From assembly GCA_000703065.1 (NCBI GenBank), contig JNLK01000001.1, positions 1,882,001 to 1,946,000 on the forward strand: a stretch of 64,000 nucleotides of DNA, in the 5' to 3' direction. Source of the DNA: Lachnospiraceae bacterium AC2029. Its GTDB lineage: Bacteria; Bacillota; Clostridia; Lachnospirales; Lachnospiraceae. The translations under genes were made by a program, and so were the position numbers. The notes under the pieces are model-generated. The model was not told the origin of the DNA. It saw nothing but the letters and a program-made list of their open reading frames with translations, and did not search any database. Shown piece after piece: positions 42,788 through 51,830 of this stretch. Numbering within the stretch: the first letter of the stretch is position 1; the number at the start of each line of letters is the position of its first letter.

Positions 42788-44791
42788 ATGGATGATCAGA
42801 ACATGAATCCTTATGGACAGCCGCAGGGGGACGATCCCTTTGCACAGAACCCCTATAGCCAGCCGCAGGGAGGAGATCCCTACGGTCAGCATCAGACGGA
42901 TCCTTATGCACAGCAGCAGGCAGATCCTTATGCACAGCAGCAGGCGAACCCCTATGCACAGCAGCAGGGAGGAAACCCCTATGGCCAGCAGCAGGCGAAT
43001 CCCTATGCACAGCAGCAGGGAGGAAACCCCTATAGTCAGCAGCAGGCGAACCCCTATGCACAGCAGCAGGGAGGAAACCCCTATGGCCAGCAGCAGGCGA
43101 ATCCCTATGCACAGCAGCAGGGAGGAAACCCCTATGGCCAGCAGCAGGCGAATCCCTATGCACAGCAGCAGGGAGGAAACCCCTATGGCCAGCAGCAGGC
43201 GAATCCTTATGCACAGCAGCAGGGAGGAAACCCTTATGGGCAGCAGGGCGTAAATCCTTATGGAGCGGGTGGTGCGGCTCCGGTTCCTCCGAAGGCTCCG
43301 AAGAAGAAAATGTCAGGCAAAATGAAGGCTCTGATCTTCGGTGGCATCGGTGCGGTGGTTCTGGCCGTCGGACTGTATTTCCTCTTTACCAAGGTGATAT
43401 TCCCGCCGAAGAAAACCGTGAGAACAGCCTTTGACAATTCCTTCACTGTAGAAAGAGTTACAGAGGGCTCGGTTCTTATGAATGAACTGGGGCTCGGAGA
43501 GCTCAGCAATGCATTTGCCAAGGATGGCGGATCCGTTGCCATGAAGGCTGCGGTGAAGAAAATGGATGGCACTTCATCGGTCGAAGGCCTGAATGTAGAT
43601 GTAAATGCGGTTGTTGATAAACAGAAGAAGCAGATGTCGGGAGAAGCGGTTCTTACCAATAAGAAGGGTAAGAACATCACAGCAGAAGTCTTCGGAGATG
43701 AAGAGCAGACGTATTTTACCGTAAAGGACCTTTTTGACGGTTATGCGGCGGTCAACAACAAGAACATCCTGACAAGCCTGAAGAATTCACCGCTGCTTAA
43801 GGATACTGATCTGTCCGCACTGGAAGCAATGCCGGACATCAGTATTGATCTTTTCTCGGAGGAATCCTTCGCTGACAATTTCAAACTGAGTGACGATTTC
43901 TGGGAAGAGGTATCTGTAAGCAGTGCAGGTAAAGAAACGCTGACCATCGACGGAGAGTCCGTCTCCGCGAAGAGATACGATGTGACCATTCCGAAGGAGA
44001 AGATCCAGGAGAAGGTGGAGGAGCTTGTTGAACAGTATATTGCGAAATTTGCGGGCAGCCAGTATGCAGATTTTCTGTCAAAGTACGGAGTATCCGGTTC
44101 CGACCTGAATTCCATGCTTCCGCAGATCAAGTCCCTGGTTAAGGGAATGATCAAGGATGACGTGGTTGTCAATGTATATCTGTATGACGATAAGGTAGTC
44201 TCCATCAAATTGTCCGGAGAGATACAGATCGTAGCCTATACGATGAACTATAATATCGATCTGATCACCTATCTCAGCGACAGCAAGTCCGTGATCAGCC
44301 TGGATGCGTCTGTTTCCCTTATGGGACAGAAGATCGGTGCAAATGCCAGCATCATTTCCAAGAAGGAAGGAAGCACCATCACCACTGATGCGGATGCATC
44401 GATCAGTGCGGCGGGCAGGGAGGCTCTCAGCCTGAATTATAAGCAGACATATGATACCGCAAGCAAGGTTATTTCCGGAACGGGAACCGTCTCAGTTCCC
44501 AACAGGGACAGTGTCCTGATCAACGTTCATGGGGCTGTGACTGAGCTGGAGAAGGGGAAGGCGCTTACGGTGAAACTGGATGATATCAATCTCAGCTATG
44601 GCACCAGGGATGTTGGATTCGGCCTTGAGATGACGCTGAAGTCTATAGACGGTGCTTCGGTAAAGACCCGCGATAACAGCAGGAAGGTCGTGAACCTCAT
44701 GACCTGTACTAAGGAAGAGGCGGAGAGCCTTGTTTCAAAGGAAAAACTGGATCAGTTCTCCAAGGAACTGAGTGAATTCTTCGGTCACTGA
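42788..44791 (+). CDS. Gln/Asn/Pro/Tyr-repeat membrane protein with a large exposed domain
   Basis: 667 residues. About 1-160 is a cytoplasmic low-complexity region with six nearly identical 17-residue repeats (ANPYAQQQGGNPYGQQQ). A basic patch (PKKKMSGKMK) and one helix at about 180-200 (LIFGGIGAVVLAVGLYFLF) follow, then an extracytoplasmic domain of about 460 residues with alternating strands resembling lipoprotein-like beta-rich folds (NVDVNAVVDKQKKQMSGEAVLTNK, ITTDADASISAAGREALSLNYK). No enzyme motif. GAGAGGTGATTCC precedes ATG 42788. The N-terminal repeats look prone to condense or to vary in number. Confidence 0.75.
   Translation: MDDQNMNPYGQPQGDDPFAQNPYSQPQGGDPYGQHQTDPYAQQQADPYAQQQANPYAQQQGGNPYGQQQANPYAQQQGGNPYSQQQANPYAQQQGGNPYGQQQANPYAQQQGGNPYGQQQANPYAQQQGGNPYGQQQANPYAQQQGGNPYGQQGVNPYGAGGAAPVPPKAPKKKMSGKMKALIFGGIGAVVLAVGLYFLFTKVIFPPKKTVRTAFDNSFTVERVTEGSVLMNELGLGELSNAFAKDGGSVAMKAAVKKMDGTSSVEGLNVDVNAVVDKQKKQMSGEAVLTNKKGKNITAEVFGDEEQTYFTVKDLFDGYAAVNNKNILTSLKNSPLLKDTDLSALEAMPDISIDLFSEESFADNFKLSDDFWEEVSVSSAGKETLTIDGESVSAKRYDVTIPKEKIQEKVEELVEQYIAKFAGSQYADFLSKYGVSGSDLNSMLPQIKSLVKGMIKDDVVVNVYLYDDKVVSIKLSGEIQIVAYTMNYNIDLITYLSDSKSVISLDASVSLMGQKIGANASIISKKEGSTITTDADASISAAGREALSLNYKQTYDTASKVISGTGTVSVPNRDSVLINVHGAVTELEKGKALTVKLDDINLSYGTRDVGFGLEMTLKSIDGASVKTRDNSRKVVNLMTCTKEEAESLVSKEKLDQFSKELSEFFGH
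42944..43249 (+). repeat. 51-base tandem repeat, six copies
   Basis: Six copies of a 51-base unit containing CCCTATGCACAGCAGCAGGG encode ANPYAQQQGGNPYGQQQ. Copies differ at only a few bases (one has TATAGTC for TATGGCC), which implies recent expansion. Confidence 0.93.
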
Positions 44792-44804
44792 TCCGGAGAA
44801 GAAA

Positions 44805-45617
44805 GTGGATACAGATATGGGAACAGTTACATTTCACAATATAATACTGGGAGACGGTGTTCCGAAGATCTGTGTTCCGATCATCGGACGTACGGATAAG
44901 GAGATCCTGCAGCAGTCTGCGGCTGTCTCGGCAGAGGCGGCGCGGCTTGCGGAGCAGGGGATCCGGCCTGCGCCGGTGGTGGATATGATAGAGTTTCGGG
45001 CGGATTATTATGACAATATCTGCAACCAGACCTTGCTGACGGAGCTTCTGCAGAAACTGCGGGAACAGCATCCGGACAGGCAGATCCTGTTCACCTTCCG
45101 TAGCGAAGAGGAAGGCGGAGAGCTTCGCCATGACCGCGCCGGAGGAATGCTGGATGACATCTGCAGCTGGGCCATGGTCAGCGGATATATCGATCTTTTG
45201 GACGTGGAATTTCTGTCCGGGAATTACCGGGTGGTACGAACGGCTACGAAGGCACATGATCTGGGGATCGGAGTGGTCCTGTCCTTCCATAACTTTGAGG
45301 AAACTCCGCACAACGGCACCATGGAGAATATTCTCTGGGATATGGAGCAGCTGGGTGGAGATATCCTGAAGATCGCCGTAACGCCGAAGACGCATTTTGA
45401 TGTGGACCGTGTGATGGAAATGATCCAGCTGGTAAATGACCGGAAGGCGTCTCAGCCGATCTCGAAGCCCATCGTCATGATCTCCATGACGAAGCAGGGG
45501 GTGAAGACCCGTGTCGAGGGAGCGAAGCTGGGAAGTGCCTTCACCTTCGCGTGTGTGGGAGGAGGATCGGCCCCCGGCCAACTTCCGCTGGAGGAACTCG
45601 CAAAAGCATTAAATTAA
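44805..45617 (+). CDS. aroD: 3-dehydroquinate dehydratase, type I
   Basis: About 270 residues. Dehydrates 3-dehydroquinate to 3-dehydroshikimate via a Schiff base. Motifs: PKICVPIIGRT, VDMIEFRADYYDN, ILFTFRSEEEGG, and the catalytic DILKIAVTPKT whose Lys forms the imine, with VVLSFHNFEETP (His) before it. Start: GTG 44805 has GGAG six bases away; ATG 44817 (MGTVTFHN) is the alternative and fits family alignments equally. The 44772 frame start lies in the previous gene. Another shikimate gene pair (aroA-tyrA) lies 16 kb upstream. Confidence 0.93.
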   Translation: MDTDMGTVTFHNIILGDGVPKICVPIIGRTDKEILQQSAAVSAEAARLAEQGIRPAPVVDMIEFRADYYDNICNQTLLTELLQKLREQHPDRQILFTFRSEEEGGELRHDRAGGMLDDICSWAMVSGYIDLLDVEFLSGNYRVVRTATKAHDLGIGVVLSFHNFEETPHNGTMENILWDMEQLGGDILKIAVTPKTHFDVDRVMEMIQLVNDRKASQPISKPIVMISMTKQGVKTRVEGAKLGSAFTFACVGGGSAPGQLPLEELAKALN

Positions 45618-45630
45618 GATATGATAAGAT

Positions 45631-45692
45631 ATGACAGAGGGACAGGTACAGTGTTACATGAAAATGTGACACTGTACCTGTCCCTCTGTCAT
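45631..45692. terminator. 29-base stem with GAAA tetraloop between convergent genes
   Basis: ATGACAGAGGGACAGGTACA... (45631-45659) and its reverse complement (45664-45692) pair over 29 bases with one G-U wobble around a GAAA tetraloop. Lying between aroD and the opposite oxidoreductase gene, it can act as a bidirectional transcription block. It also resembles the REP-like GGGACAG-type palindromes I recall from Clostridia. Confidence 0.8.
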
Positions 45693-45724
45693 GTCATCGG
45701 CCTGTTATGGCCGACGTTCGCAGG

Positions 45725-46741
45725 TTACTGCTGCGGCTTCTTCTCCTCAATTGTGGGTTCCTCCGGCAGCGGGTAGGTGATCTTCCAGGTCTTTCGCAGG
45801 GTATCCATGAACCTCAGCATGTCGCGGGATTCGATATGGGAGATCTCCGGGCATTCTACCTTTCCCATGATGATCGCATTTCTGGCTGCGATGAATTCGT
45901 ATTCATAGCCGCTGATCTGCTTCTCCGGCGGCATGGTCTCCTCCAGGATCTCGTTATTCTCTCCGTAGACACGGACACGGGTGGGCAGGTTCACGCCCTC
46001 CACCTCGATACGGCCGCGGGTTCCGTAGATCACGGCGCGGTTGTCCAGCTCGGACAGCATGGAAACAAAGGCAGACGCCATCTGGCCCTGGGGGAAATTC
46101 ATATTGATGGTTTCAAGCGCATCCACATTTGTGGAGATACGGTTAACGGAGGAGGCGCAGGCTGCGGGCAGACTTCCCATGATCATAAAGATCATGGAGA
46201 GGGGATAGATCCCCAGGTCCAGCAGGGCTCCGCCGGCGGTCTCCGGGTGAAGCAAACGCTCCTTGTCCACCAGCTTATAGCCGAGGGATGCATGGATGAA
46301 ACGAACATCGCCGATGGCCTTCTGCGCGATCAGTTCGCGGATATGAAGAGTCAGCGGCATGAAACGGGTCCAGAGTGCTTCTCCGCAGAAGACATTCTTC
46401 TCCCGGGCAAGACCCATTACGGTCTCGGCTGTCTTTGCATTAAAGGAAATGGGCTTCTCCACCAGCACCGGCTTTCCGGCTTCGATGGCGCGGATCGCAA
46501 GATTCGCATGGGTGGGATGGAAGGTGGCCACATACACCAGCTCGATATCCGGGTCATTCAGAAGCTCATCGTAGCTGCCGTAGGCGCGCTCCACGTCGTA
46601 CTTAGCGGCAAATTCCTCGGCACGGGCCTTGTCTCTTGCGGCAATGGCACCCACGCGGAAGCCGTCCAGCTTCGCGATAGTCTCTGCGATCTTACCGGCA
46701 ATATGACCGGCTCCCAGGATTCCTATATTAAAATCAATCAT
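45725..46741 (-). CDS. Gfo/Idh/MocA-family NAD(P)-dependent oxidoreductase
   Basis: 338 residues. The Rossmann start is IGILGAGHIAGKIAETIAKL, followed by YVATFHPTHANLAIRAIEAGKPVLVEKPISFNAKTAE (the EKP signature with catalytic Lys), FCGEALWTRFMP and the GGALLDLGIYPLSM beta-sheet domain. It acts on a sugar, inositol or related polyol; the substrate is not readable. AAAAGGAGAATGTCAT precedes the ATG. It stands alone in the minus orientation. Confidence 0.92.
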   Translation of the reverse strand: MIDFNIGILGAGHIAGKIAETIAKLDGFRVGAIAARDKARAEEFAAKYDVERAYGSYDELLNDPDIELVYVATFHPTHANLAIRAIEAGKPVLVEKPISFNAKTAETVMGLAREKNVFCGEALWTRFMPLTLHIRELIAQKAIGDVRFIHASLGYKLVDKERLLHPETAGGALLDLGIYPLSMIFMIMGSLPAACASSVNRISTNVDALETINMNFPQGQMASAFVSMLSELDNRAVIYGTRGRIEVEGVNLPTRVRVYGENNEILEETMPPEKQISGYEYEFIAARNAIIMGKVECPEISHIESRDMLRFMDTLRKTWKITYPLPEEPTIEEKKPQQ

Positions 46742-46842
46742 ATGACATTCTCCTTTTCGGTTAGACTCACTCCTTTGATTATACGGGAGAGAGACGGGTT
46801 TGTAAATAAGATTTCACTTGCAACTAACGTCGGAAAATCGTA

Positions 46843-46856
46843 ACATAGTACTATGT
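46843..46856. promoter_or_regulatory. Perfect 14-base palindrome upstream of the ABC exporter
   Basis: ACATAGTACTATGT lies 27 bases before the ATG at 46883 and about where an operator or -10/+1 would be. It is a good candidate binding site for a PadR/MarR/TetR-type repressor, none of which is encoded here. Confidence 0.5.
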
Positions 46857-46882
46857 GCAGATACTAAGGAAGAGGTTTTGAT

Positions 46883-48643
46883 ATGCTTAAGAGACTGGGC
46901 AGTGAGATAAAGGATTTTAAGAAGGATGCGATATTGACCCCGATCTTTATGATCATCGAGGTTATTTTTGATGTTCTCATCCCGATGTTTATGGGAAAAC
47001 TGATCGATCTCTCCGAAGGAGAGGATGTAGATATGGGACGGATCCTGTTGTACGGCGGACTGATGCTGGTCATGGCGGCCGGTGCACTCTGGGCAGGACT
47101 GATGGGCGGTAAGTACGGGGCTCGTGCCTCTGCCGGCTTTGCCCGTAATCTCCGCCGTTCCATGTATCGGAACATTCAGACCTATTCCTTTGCGAATATC
47201 GATAAGTTCTCCACGTCAAGTCTGGTAACACGACTTACCACGGACGTGACAAATGTACAGAACGCCTTTCAGATGATCCTTCGTATGGCGACCCGTGCGC
47301 CGTCCAATCTGGTCATCAGTATGACCGTGGCCTTCACCATCAGTCCCAAGGTGGCTCTCGTTTACCTTGGTGCCGTGGTCTTCCTGATCCTTATGGCCTG
47401 CCTCATCATCCCGAAGGTAACGAAGATCTTCAGCGAGGCATTTCCGAAATACGATAAAATGAATGAGAGCGTGCAGGAGAATATCACCGGGATCCGCGTG
47501 GTGAAGGGCTTTGTGCGTGAAGAGCATGAGAAGGAGAAATTCGGTATTGCCAGTGGAATGATCTATAAGATCTTCTCCAAGGCCGAGAAGATGATGGCCA
47601 CCATTGCGCCGCTGATGCAAAGCACTGTGTACTTCTGCATTCTGATGGTCAGCTGGGTGGGTGCGAAGATCATCGTGAACAGCAATCAGACGGAGCTGAC
47701 CACGGGCAATCTGACACAGCTTCTGACCTACTGCATCCAGATCCTGATGAGTCTGATGATGCTTTCCGTGGTCGTGGTCATGATCACCATGTCCGTGCCC
47801 AGTGCAAAGCGTATCTATGAAGTCCTGAAGGAAGAGAGCGCCCTGAAGAATCCGGAGCAGCCCATTATGACCGTTCCGGACGGAAGCATCCGTTTTGAGG
47901 ATGTGGATTTCCGATATAATGATACGGCCGAAGCACCCGTCCTGCAGGATGTTACGCTGGAGATCCGGACAGGCGAGACCATCGGTATCATCGGCGGAAC
48001 CGGAAGCTCCAAGACCAGCCTTGTAAACCTGATCAGCCGTCTCTATGACGTCAGTCAGGGGACAGTTTATGTGGGCGGAAATGACGTTCGTTCCTATGAC
48101 CTGAAGGTACTGCGGGACCAGGTGGCCGTAGTGCTTCAGAAAAATGTACTCTTCTCCGGAACGATCCTGGAGAACCTGCGCTGGGGCAATCCGAATGCAA
48201 CGCTGGAAGAGTGTAAGGAGGCCTGCCGGCTGGCCTGTGCAGATGAATTTATCGAGAATTTCCCGCAGAAATATGACCTTGTGCTGGAGCAGGGAGCGAC
48301 CAACCTGTCAGGCGGGCAGAAGCAGAGGATCTGTATCGCCCGCGCACTGCTGAAGAAGCCGAAGGTCCTCATCCTTGATGACAGCACCAGTGCCGTGGAT
48401 ACCACCACGGATTCGAAGATCCGGAAGGGGTTCCGGGAGTTCATTCCGGAGACCACGAAGCTGATCATCGCCCAGAGGATCTCCAGCGTCATGGACGCGG
48501 ACCGGATCCTGGTTCTGGAGAACGGACGTGTCAGCGGTTTCGGAACTCATGAGGAGCTGCTGGCATCCAATGCCATCTACCGCGACGTCTATGAATCCCA
48601 GCAGGGTGGAAGCAAGGACTTTGATGAGGGAGGCGCGCTATGA
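46883..48643 (+). CDS. ABC exporter half-transporter A (degenerate ATP site)
   Basis: 586 residues: six membrane helices at about 15-310 and an NBD at about 330-575. Walker A is IIGGTGSSKTSL, where the Gly before Lys is Ser. The signature is intact (LSGGQKQR, about 475). Walker B is VLILDDSTSAVD: the catalytic Glu is Asp. The partner gene has canonical residues, so the two form a heterodimer with one degenerate site, like TM287/288 or BmrCD multidrug exporters. AAGGAAGAGG precedes ATG 46883. Confidence 0.93.
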   Translation: MLKRLGSEIKDFKKDAILTPIFMIIEVIFDVLIPMFMGKLIDLSEGEDVDMGRILLYGGLMLVMAAGALWAGLMGGKYGARASAGFARNLRRSMYRNIQTYSFANIDKFSTSSLVTRLTTDVTNVQNAFQMILRMATRAPSNLVISMTVAFTISPKVALVYLGAVVFLILMACLIIPKVTKIFSEAFPKYDKMNESVQENITGIRVVKGFVREEHEKEKFGIASGMIYKIFSKAEKMMATIAPLMQSTVYFCILMVSWVGAKIIVNSNQTELTTGNLTQLLTYCIQILMSLMMLSVVVVMITMSVPSAKRIYEVLKEESALKNPEQPIMTVPDGSIRFEDVDFRYNDTAEAPVLQDVTLEIRTGETIGIIGGTGSSKTSLVNLISRLYDVSQGTVYVGGNDVRSYDLKVLRDQVAVVLQKNVLFSGTILENLRWGNPNATLEECKEACRLACADEFIENFPQKYDLVLEQGATNLSGGQKQRICIARALLKKPKVLILDDSTSAVDTTTDSKIRKGFREFIPETTKLIIAQRISSVMDADRILVLENGRVSGFGTHEELLASNAIYRDVYESQQGGSKDFDEGGAL

Positions 48644-48730
48644 CGAAGTCATACATGAATCGCGCCGACCGACGCGCCGCTGAGCGACAGCGAGGGGGCA
48701 TTACATTGTTAGGAAGGGAGGAGTTAGCTG

Positions 48731-50662
48731 ATGGCTGGACCGCATAAAAGAGTACCCCGCGGAATGAAGCCCACCGTCGATAATCCGGGCAGGGTCATGA
48801 AACGGCTTCTGGGCTATATCTTCCGATATTATAAAGTTCATATGATCGTCGTGTTCGTTTCCATCATCGTCAGCGTGCTGGCAAATCTGCAGGGAACCAT
48901 GTTTCTGCAGAAGCTGATCGACGACTACATCGTTCCCATGGTGGAGACGGGCAGTAATGATTATGATCCCCTTTTCTGGGCCATCATGCAGACTGCAGGC
49001 TACTATGCGATAGGAATCGCATGTACCTATGCCAACAACCGTATCATGGTAAATGTGACCCAGGGTACGCTCCGGCGTCTCAGGGACGATATGTTCAACC
49101 ACATGGAGTCGCTTTCCATCGGATATTTCGATTCGAATTCCCGTGGTGATATCATGTCCATGTATACAAATGATATCGATACCCTGCGTCAGATGATCAG
49201 CCAGAGTATCCCGCAGCTGTTCGAAGCAACCATTACGATCCTGGGCGTGATCGTGTGTATGGTCATTCTGAATATCCCGCTGACCATCGTTACATTTATC
49301 ATGCTGGGAGTCATGCTCTTTACCACCAAGGGACTCACGAAGAAGAGCGGAAGCTTCTTCATCGCGCAGCAGAAGGATGTGGGTGCGCTGAACGGCTTCA
49401 TCGAGGAACGGATGACCGGCCAGAAGGTGGTAAAGGTCTTCAACCACGAGGAGGAATGCATCGAGGAGTTCGATCAGCTGAACGATCAGCTTTTCGACAG
49501 CGCTTATAATGCAAATAAATATGCAAATATGCTGATGCCCGCCATGGCGCAGATCGGAAACCTGAGCTATGTGCTCTGCGCGGTGATCGGAGCGATCCTG
49601 ATCATGACCGGCTTCGGCGTTGAAGGCGCCGCATTTGCGGGGATCGCACCGCTGACGGTCGGAAGTCTTTTCTCCTTCCTGCAGCTGAACAAGCGGTTCG
49701 TCATGCCCATCAATCAGATGAGCATGCAGCTGAACTCCATCGTTATGGCTATGGCCGGAGCGGACCGTGTATTCAGGCTTTTGGATCAGACGCCGGAGAC
49801 GGACGACGGCTATGTCATGCTGGTCAATGCAAAGGAGCAGGCGGATGGAACCCTGACCGAGACGGATGAACGGACAGGCCTCTGGGCTTGGAAGCACCAG
49901 CATCAGGAGAGCGGTGAAGTGGAATACAAGCGGCTGGAGGGCGCCATCGTCATGGATGACGTGGACTTCGGCTATGTACCGGACAAGATGGTCCTTCACA
50001 ATGTATCCCTTGACGCAAAGCCCGGACAGAAGATCGCCTTTGTCGGTTCCACCGGTGCGGGCAAGACCACCATCACAAATCTGATCAACCGGTTCTATGA
50101 TATTCAGGATGGAAAGATCCGGTTTGACGGGATCAATGTAAATAAGATCCGGAAGGGTGACCTGCGTCGCTCTCTCGGACTGGTACTGCAGGATACGCAT
50201 CTTTTCACCGCCACCGTAATGGAGAATATCCGGTACGGACGGCTGGATGCCACGGATGATGAGTGCATCGAGGCTGCAAAGCTGGCAAATGCGGACATTT
50301 TCATCCGACAGCTTCCGGACGGTTATGACACCGTTCTGACTGCAGACGGTGGAAACCTCTCCCAGGGACAGCGGCAGCTGCTGGCCATTGCAAGAGCGGC
50401 GGTGGCGGATCCGCCGGCACTGATCCTGGATGAGGCAACTTCCTCCATCGATACCCGGACCGAGAAGATCGTACAGGAGGGTATGGACCGGCTTATGGCA
50501 GGCCGTACCACCTTCGTTATCGCACACCGCCTGTCCACGGTAAGGAACAGTGACTGTATCCTGGTTCTGGAGAAGGGCTGTGTGGTAGAACGCGGCAACC
50601 ATGAGGAACTGCTGGCCCAGAAGGGTCGCTACTATCACCTGTATACCGGAATGACGGCGTAG
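48731..50662 (+). CDS. ABC exporter half-transporter B (canonical ATP site)
   Basis: 643 residues. Longer than partner A because of an N-terminal basic stretch and an insertion of about 45 residues between TMD and NBD (KEQADGTLTETDERTGLWAWKHQHQ region). Motifs: Walker A FVGSTGAGKTTITNL (about 436), signature LSQGQRQL (542) and Walker B ALILDEATSSID with the catalytic Glu. GGAAGGAGGAGTTAGCTG precedes the ATG. The 87-base gap from gene A holds a GC-rich palindromic stretch but the pair is one operon. The substrate is unknown. Confidence 0.94.
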   Translation: MAGPHKRVPRGMKPTVDNPGRVMKRLLGYIFRYYKVHMIVVFVSIIVSVLANLQGTMFLQKLIDDYIVPMVETGSNDYDPLFWAIMQTAGYYAIGIACTYANNRIMVNVTQGTLRRLRDDMFNHMESLSIGYFDSNSRGDIMSMYTNDIDTLRQMISQSIPQLFEATITILGVIVCMVILNIPLTIVTFIMLGVMLFTTKGLTKKSGSFFIAQQKDVGALNGFIEERMTGQKVVKVFNHEEECIEEFDQLNDQLFDSAYNANKYANMLMPAMAQIGNLSYVLCAVIGAILIMTGFGVEGAAFAGIAPLTVGSLFSFLQLNKRFVMPINQMSMQLNSIVMAMAGADRVFRLLDQTPETDDGYVMLVNAKEQADGTLTETDERTGLWAWKHQHQESGEVEYKRLEGAIVMDDVDFGYVPDKMVLHNVSLDAKPGQKIAFVGSTGAGKTTITNLINRFYDIQDGKIRFDGINVNKIRKGDLRRSLGLVLQDTHLFTATVMENIRYGRLDATDDECIEAAKLANADIFIRQLPDGYDTVLTADGGNLSQGQRQLLAIARAAVADPPALILDEATSSIDTRTEKIVQEGMDRLMAGRTTFVIAHRLSTVRNSDCILVLEKGCVVERGNHEELLAQKGRYYHLYTGMTA

Positions 50663-50790
50663 CGCAGTAGAGACGGAAGCGTTATAGCGAGGCACTTTCC
50701 CGGAGGCATGCTGTCCCGGGCGTACCGGCAGAGGCTCCTGCGGGTCCGGGGATGAATTCACCATATCAATGAGCAGAAGGAAGACAGAAA

Positions 50791-51447
50791 ATGAAGAGAA
50801 ACACCGTGATATTTGATCTTGACGGAACCCTCCTCTACACCCTGGAGGATCTGAAGAATGCAGTTAACTATGCACTTCGGTCAAAGGGCTTTGCAGAGCA
50901 TGGCATTGAGGAAATGAAAAGCTTCTTCGGAAATGGTATCAGGGTTGCGCTGCAGGCGGCGGAACCGGAGGCGGCAGAGGAGGATATCGATGAGCTGATC
51001 CGTCTGTTCAAAGCTTATTATGCTGAGCACTGCATGGACCGTACGCTCCCCTATGACGGGATCCCGGAGCTGGTGGCTGAGCTGAAGGAGAAGGGATACC
51101 GTATGGCCATCGTGTCGAATAAGGTAGACGAAGCGGTAAAGGCTCTGGCGGCGCATTTCTTTGGAGATACCATCACCGTGGCCATAGGAAACAGCGAGCA
51201 TGTGCGAAGAAAGCCGGCTCCGGATACGGTCTTTACGGCACTGGAGGAGCTTGGCGTACCTGTGGAGGATGCCGTTTATGTGGGTGACTCTGAGGTGGAT
51301 CTTGCCACGGCGCGGGCGGCGGGGATTCCCTGTATTACCGTACTTTGGGGCTTCCGCGATAAGGATCTTCTGATCCGGGAGGGCGCCGCCTGCATGGTGG
51401 AGCGTCCGGAGGAGATCCCGGGGATCCTGGAAGGGCAGGAGCTATGA
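50791..51447 (+). CDS. HAD-family phosphatase (phosphoglycolate phosphatase-like)
   Basis: 218 residues with canonical motifs: VIFDLDGTLLYTLEDL (both Asp present), IVSNKV (Thr/Ser motif II), the Lys of RRKPAPDTVFTAL and VGDSEVDLATARAAG (motif IV). Cap domain at about 18-80. Gph/PgmB-like small phosphatase acting on a phosphorylated metabolite; substrate open. It ends in an ATGA overlap with the next gene. Confidence 0.92.
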   Translation: MKRNTVIFDLDGTLLYTLEDLKNAVNYALRSKGFAEHGIEEMKSFFGNGIRVALQAAEPEAAEEDIDELIRLFKAYYAEHCMDRTLPYDGIPELVAELKEKGYRMAIVSNKVDEAVKALAAHFFGDTITVAIGNSEHVRRKPAPDTVFTALEELGVPVEDAVYVGDSEVDLATARAAGIPCITVLWGFRDKDLLIREGAACMVERPEEIPGILEGQEL

Positions 51448-51638
51448 ACCCGACAGCTGCCACGATCCTGGTGGCGCTGATCCTGGCTGTGATCGTGGGA
51501 CTGATCATCTGGTCCATGATCCGGAGAAAGAAACAGGGGAAGAATCTGTCCTGCGCATTCGGTTCCGACTGCAGCAGCTGCGGAGCTTCCTGTCCTTACG
51601 GAAGGAAGAAGACAGATACAACTGAGACGAAGACTTGA
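51444..51638 (+). CDS. FeoB-associated Cys-rich membrane protein
   Basis: 64 residues: one N-terminal membrane helix (ATILVALILAVIVGLIIWSMI), a basic turn and a Cys cluster (CAFGSDCSSCGASCPYG) as in the FeoB-associated small peptides, usually next to the ferrous iron transporter. No feoA/feoB is here. ATGA overlap with the HAD gene. Probably cytoplasmic Cys tail; function unproven. Confidence 0.85.
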   Translation: MNPTAATILVALILAVIVGLIIWSMIRRKKQGKNLSCAFGSDCSSCGASCPYGRKKTDTTETKT

Positions 51639-51752
51639 ATTTCACTCCGGTCAGACATCGTCAGGGCGTCCTCAGGACCTCATCAGGGCTACGTTCTGAT
51701 CGGTAAAAAATTCATAGTTCAAAGGGTATTTAGATATATTTCGAAATGCTTC

Positions 51753-51781
51753 TTGACAGGAAAACCTCCTTGTGATATTTT
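51753..51781 (+). promoter_or_regulatory. Near-consensus promoter for the PLDc_N-ABC operon
   Basis: TTGACA (51753-51758), a 17-base spacer, TATTTT (51776-51781). The following bases hold an inverted repeat TATTTAGA-AAAAAA-TCTAATTA (51783-51804), a likely operator. Confidence 0.75.
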
Positions 51782-51782
51782 C

Positions 51783-51804
51783 TATTTAGAAAAAAATCTA
51801 ATTA
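51783..51804. promoter_or_regulatory. Candidate operator, imperfect inverted repeat
   Basis: TATTTAGA and TCTAATTA flank six A bases just downstream of the -10 element; 7 of 8 positions are paired. Position and symmetry fit a repressor site. Confidence 0.5.
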
Positions 51805-51830
51805 GAGAATCATCGAAGGAGGTTTTCATT

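Noticed and set aside
42768-43214. Minus-strand repeat protein (AAVHRDSPAAGHRGFLP) opposite the Q-rich repeats
   Set aside because: Pure mirror of the 51-base repeat; no ribosome binding site, while the plus strand has a signal-consistent gene.
48701-50764. 687-residue minus-strand frame opposite ABC exporter subunit B
   Set aside because: The plus strand has complete ABC motifs; the minus frame has His/Gln-rich shadow composition.
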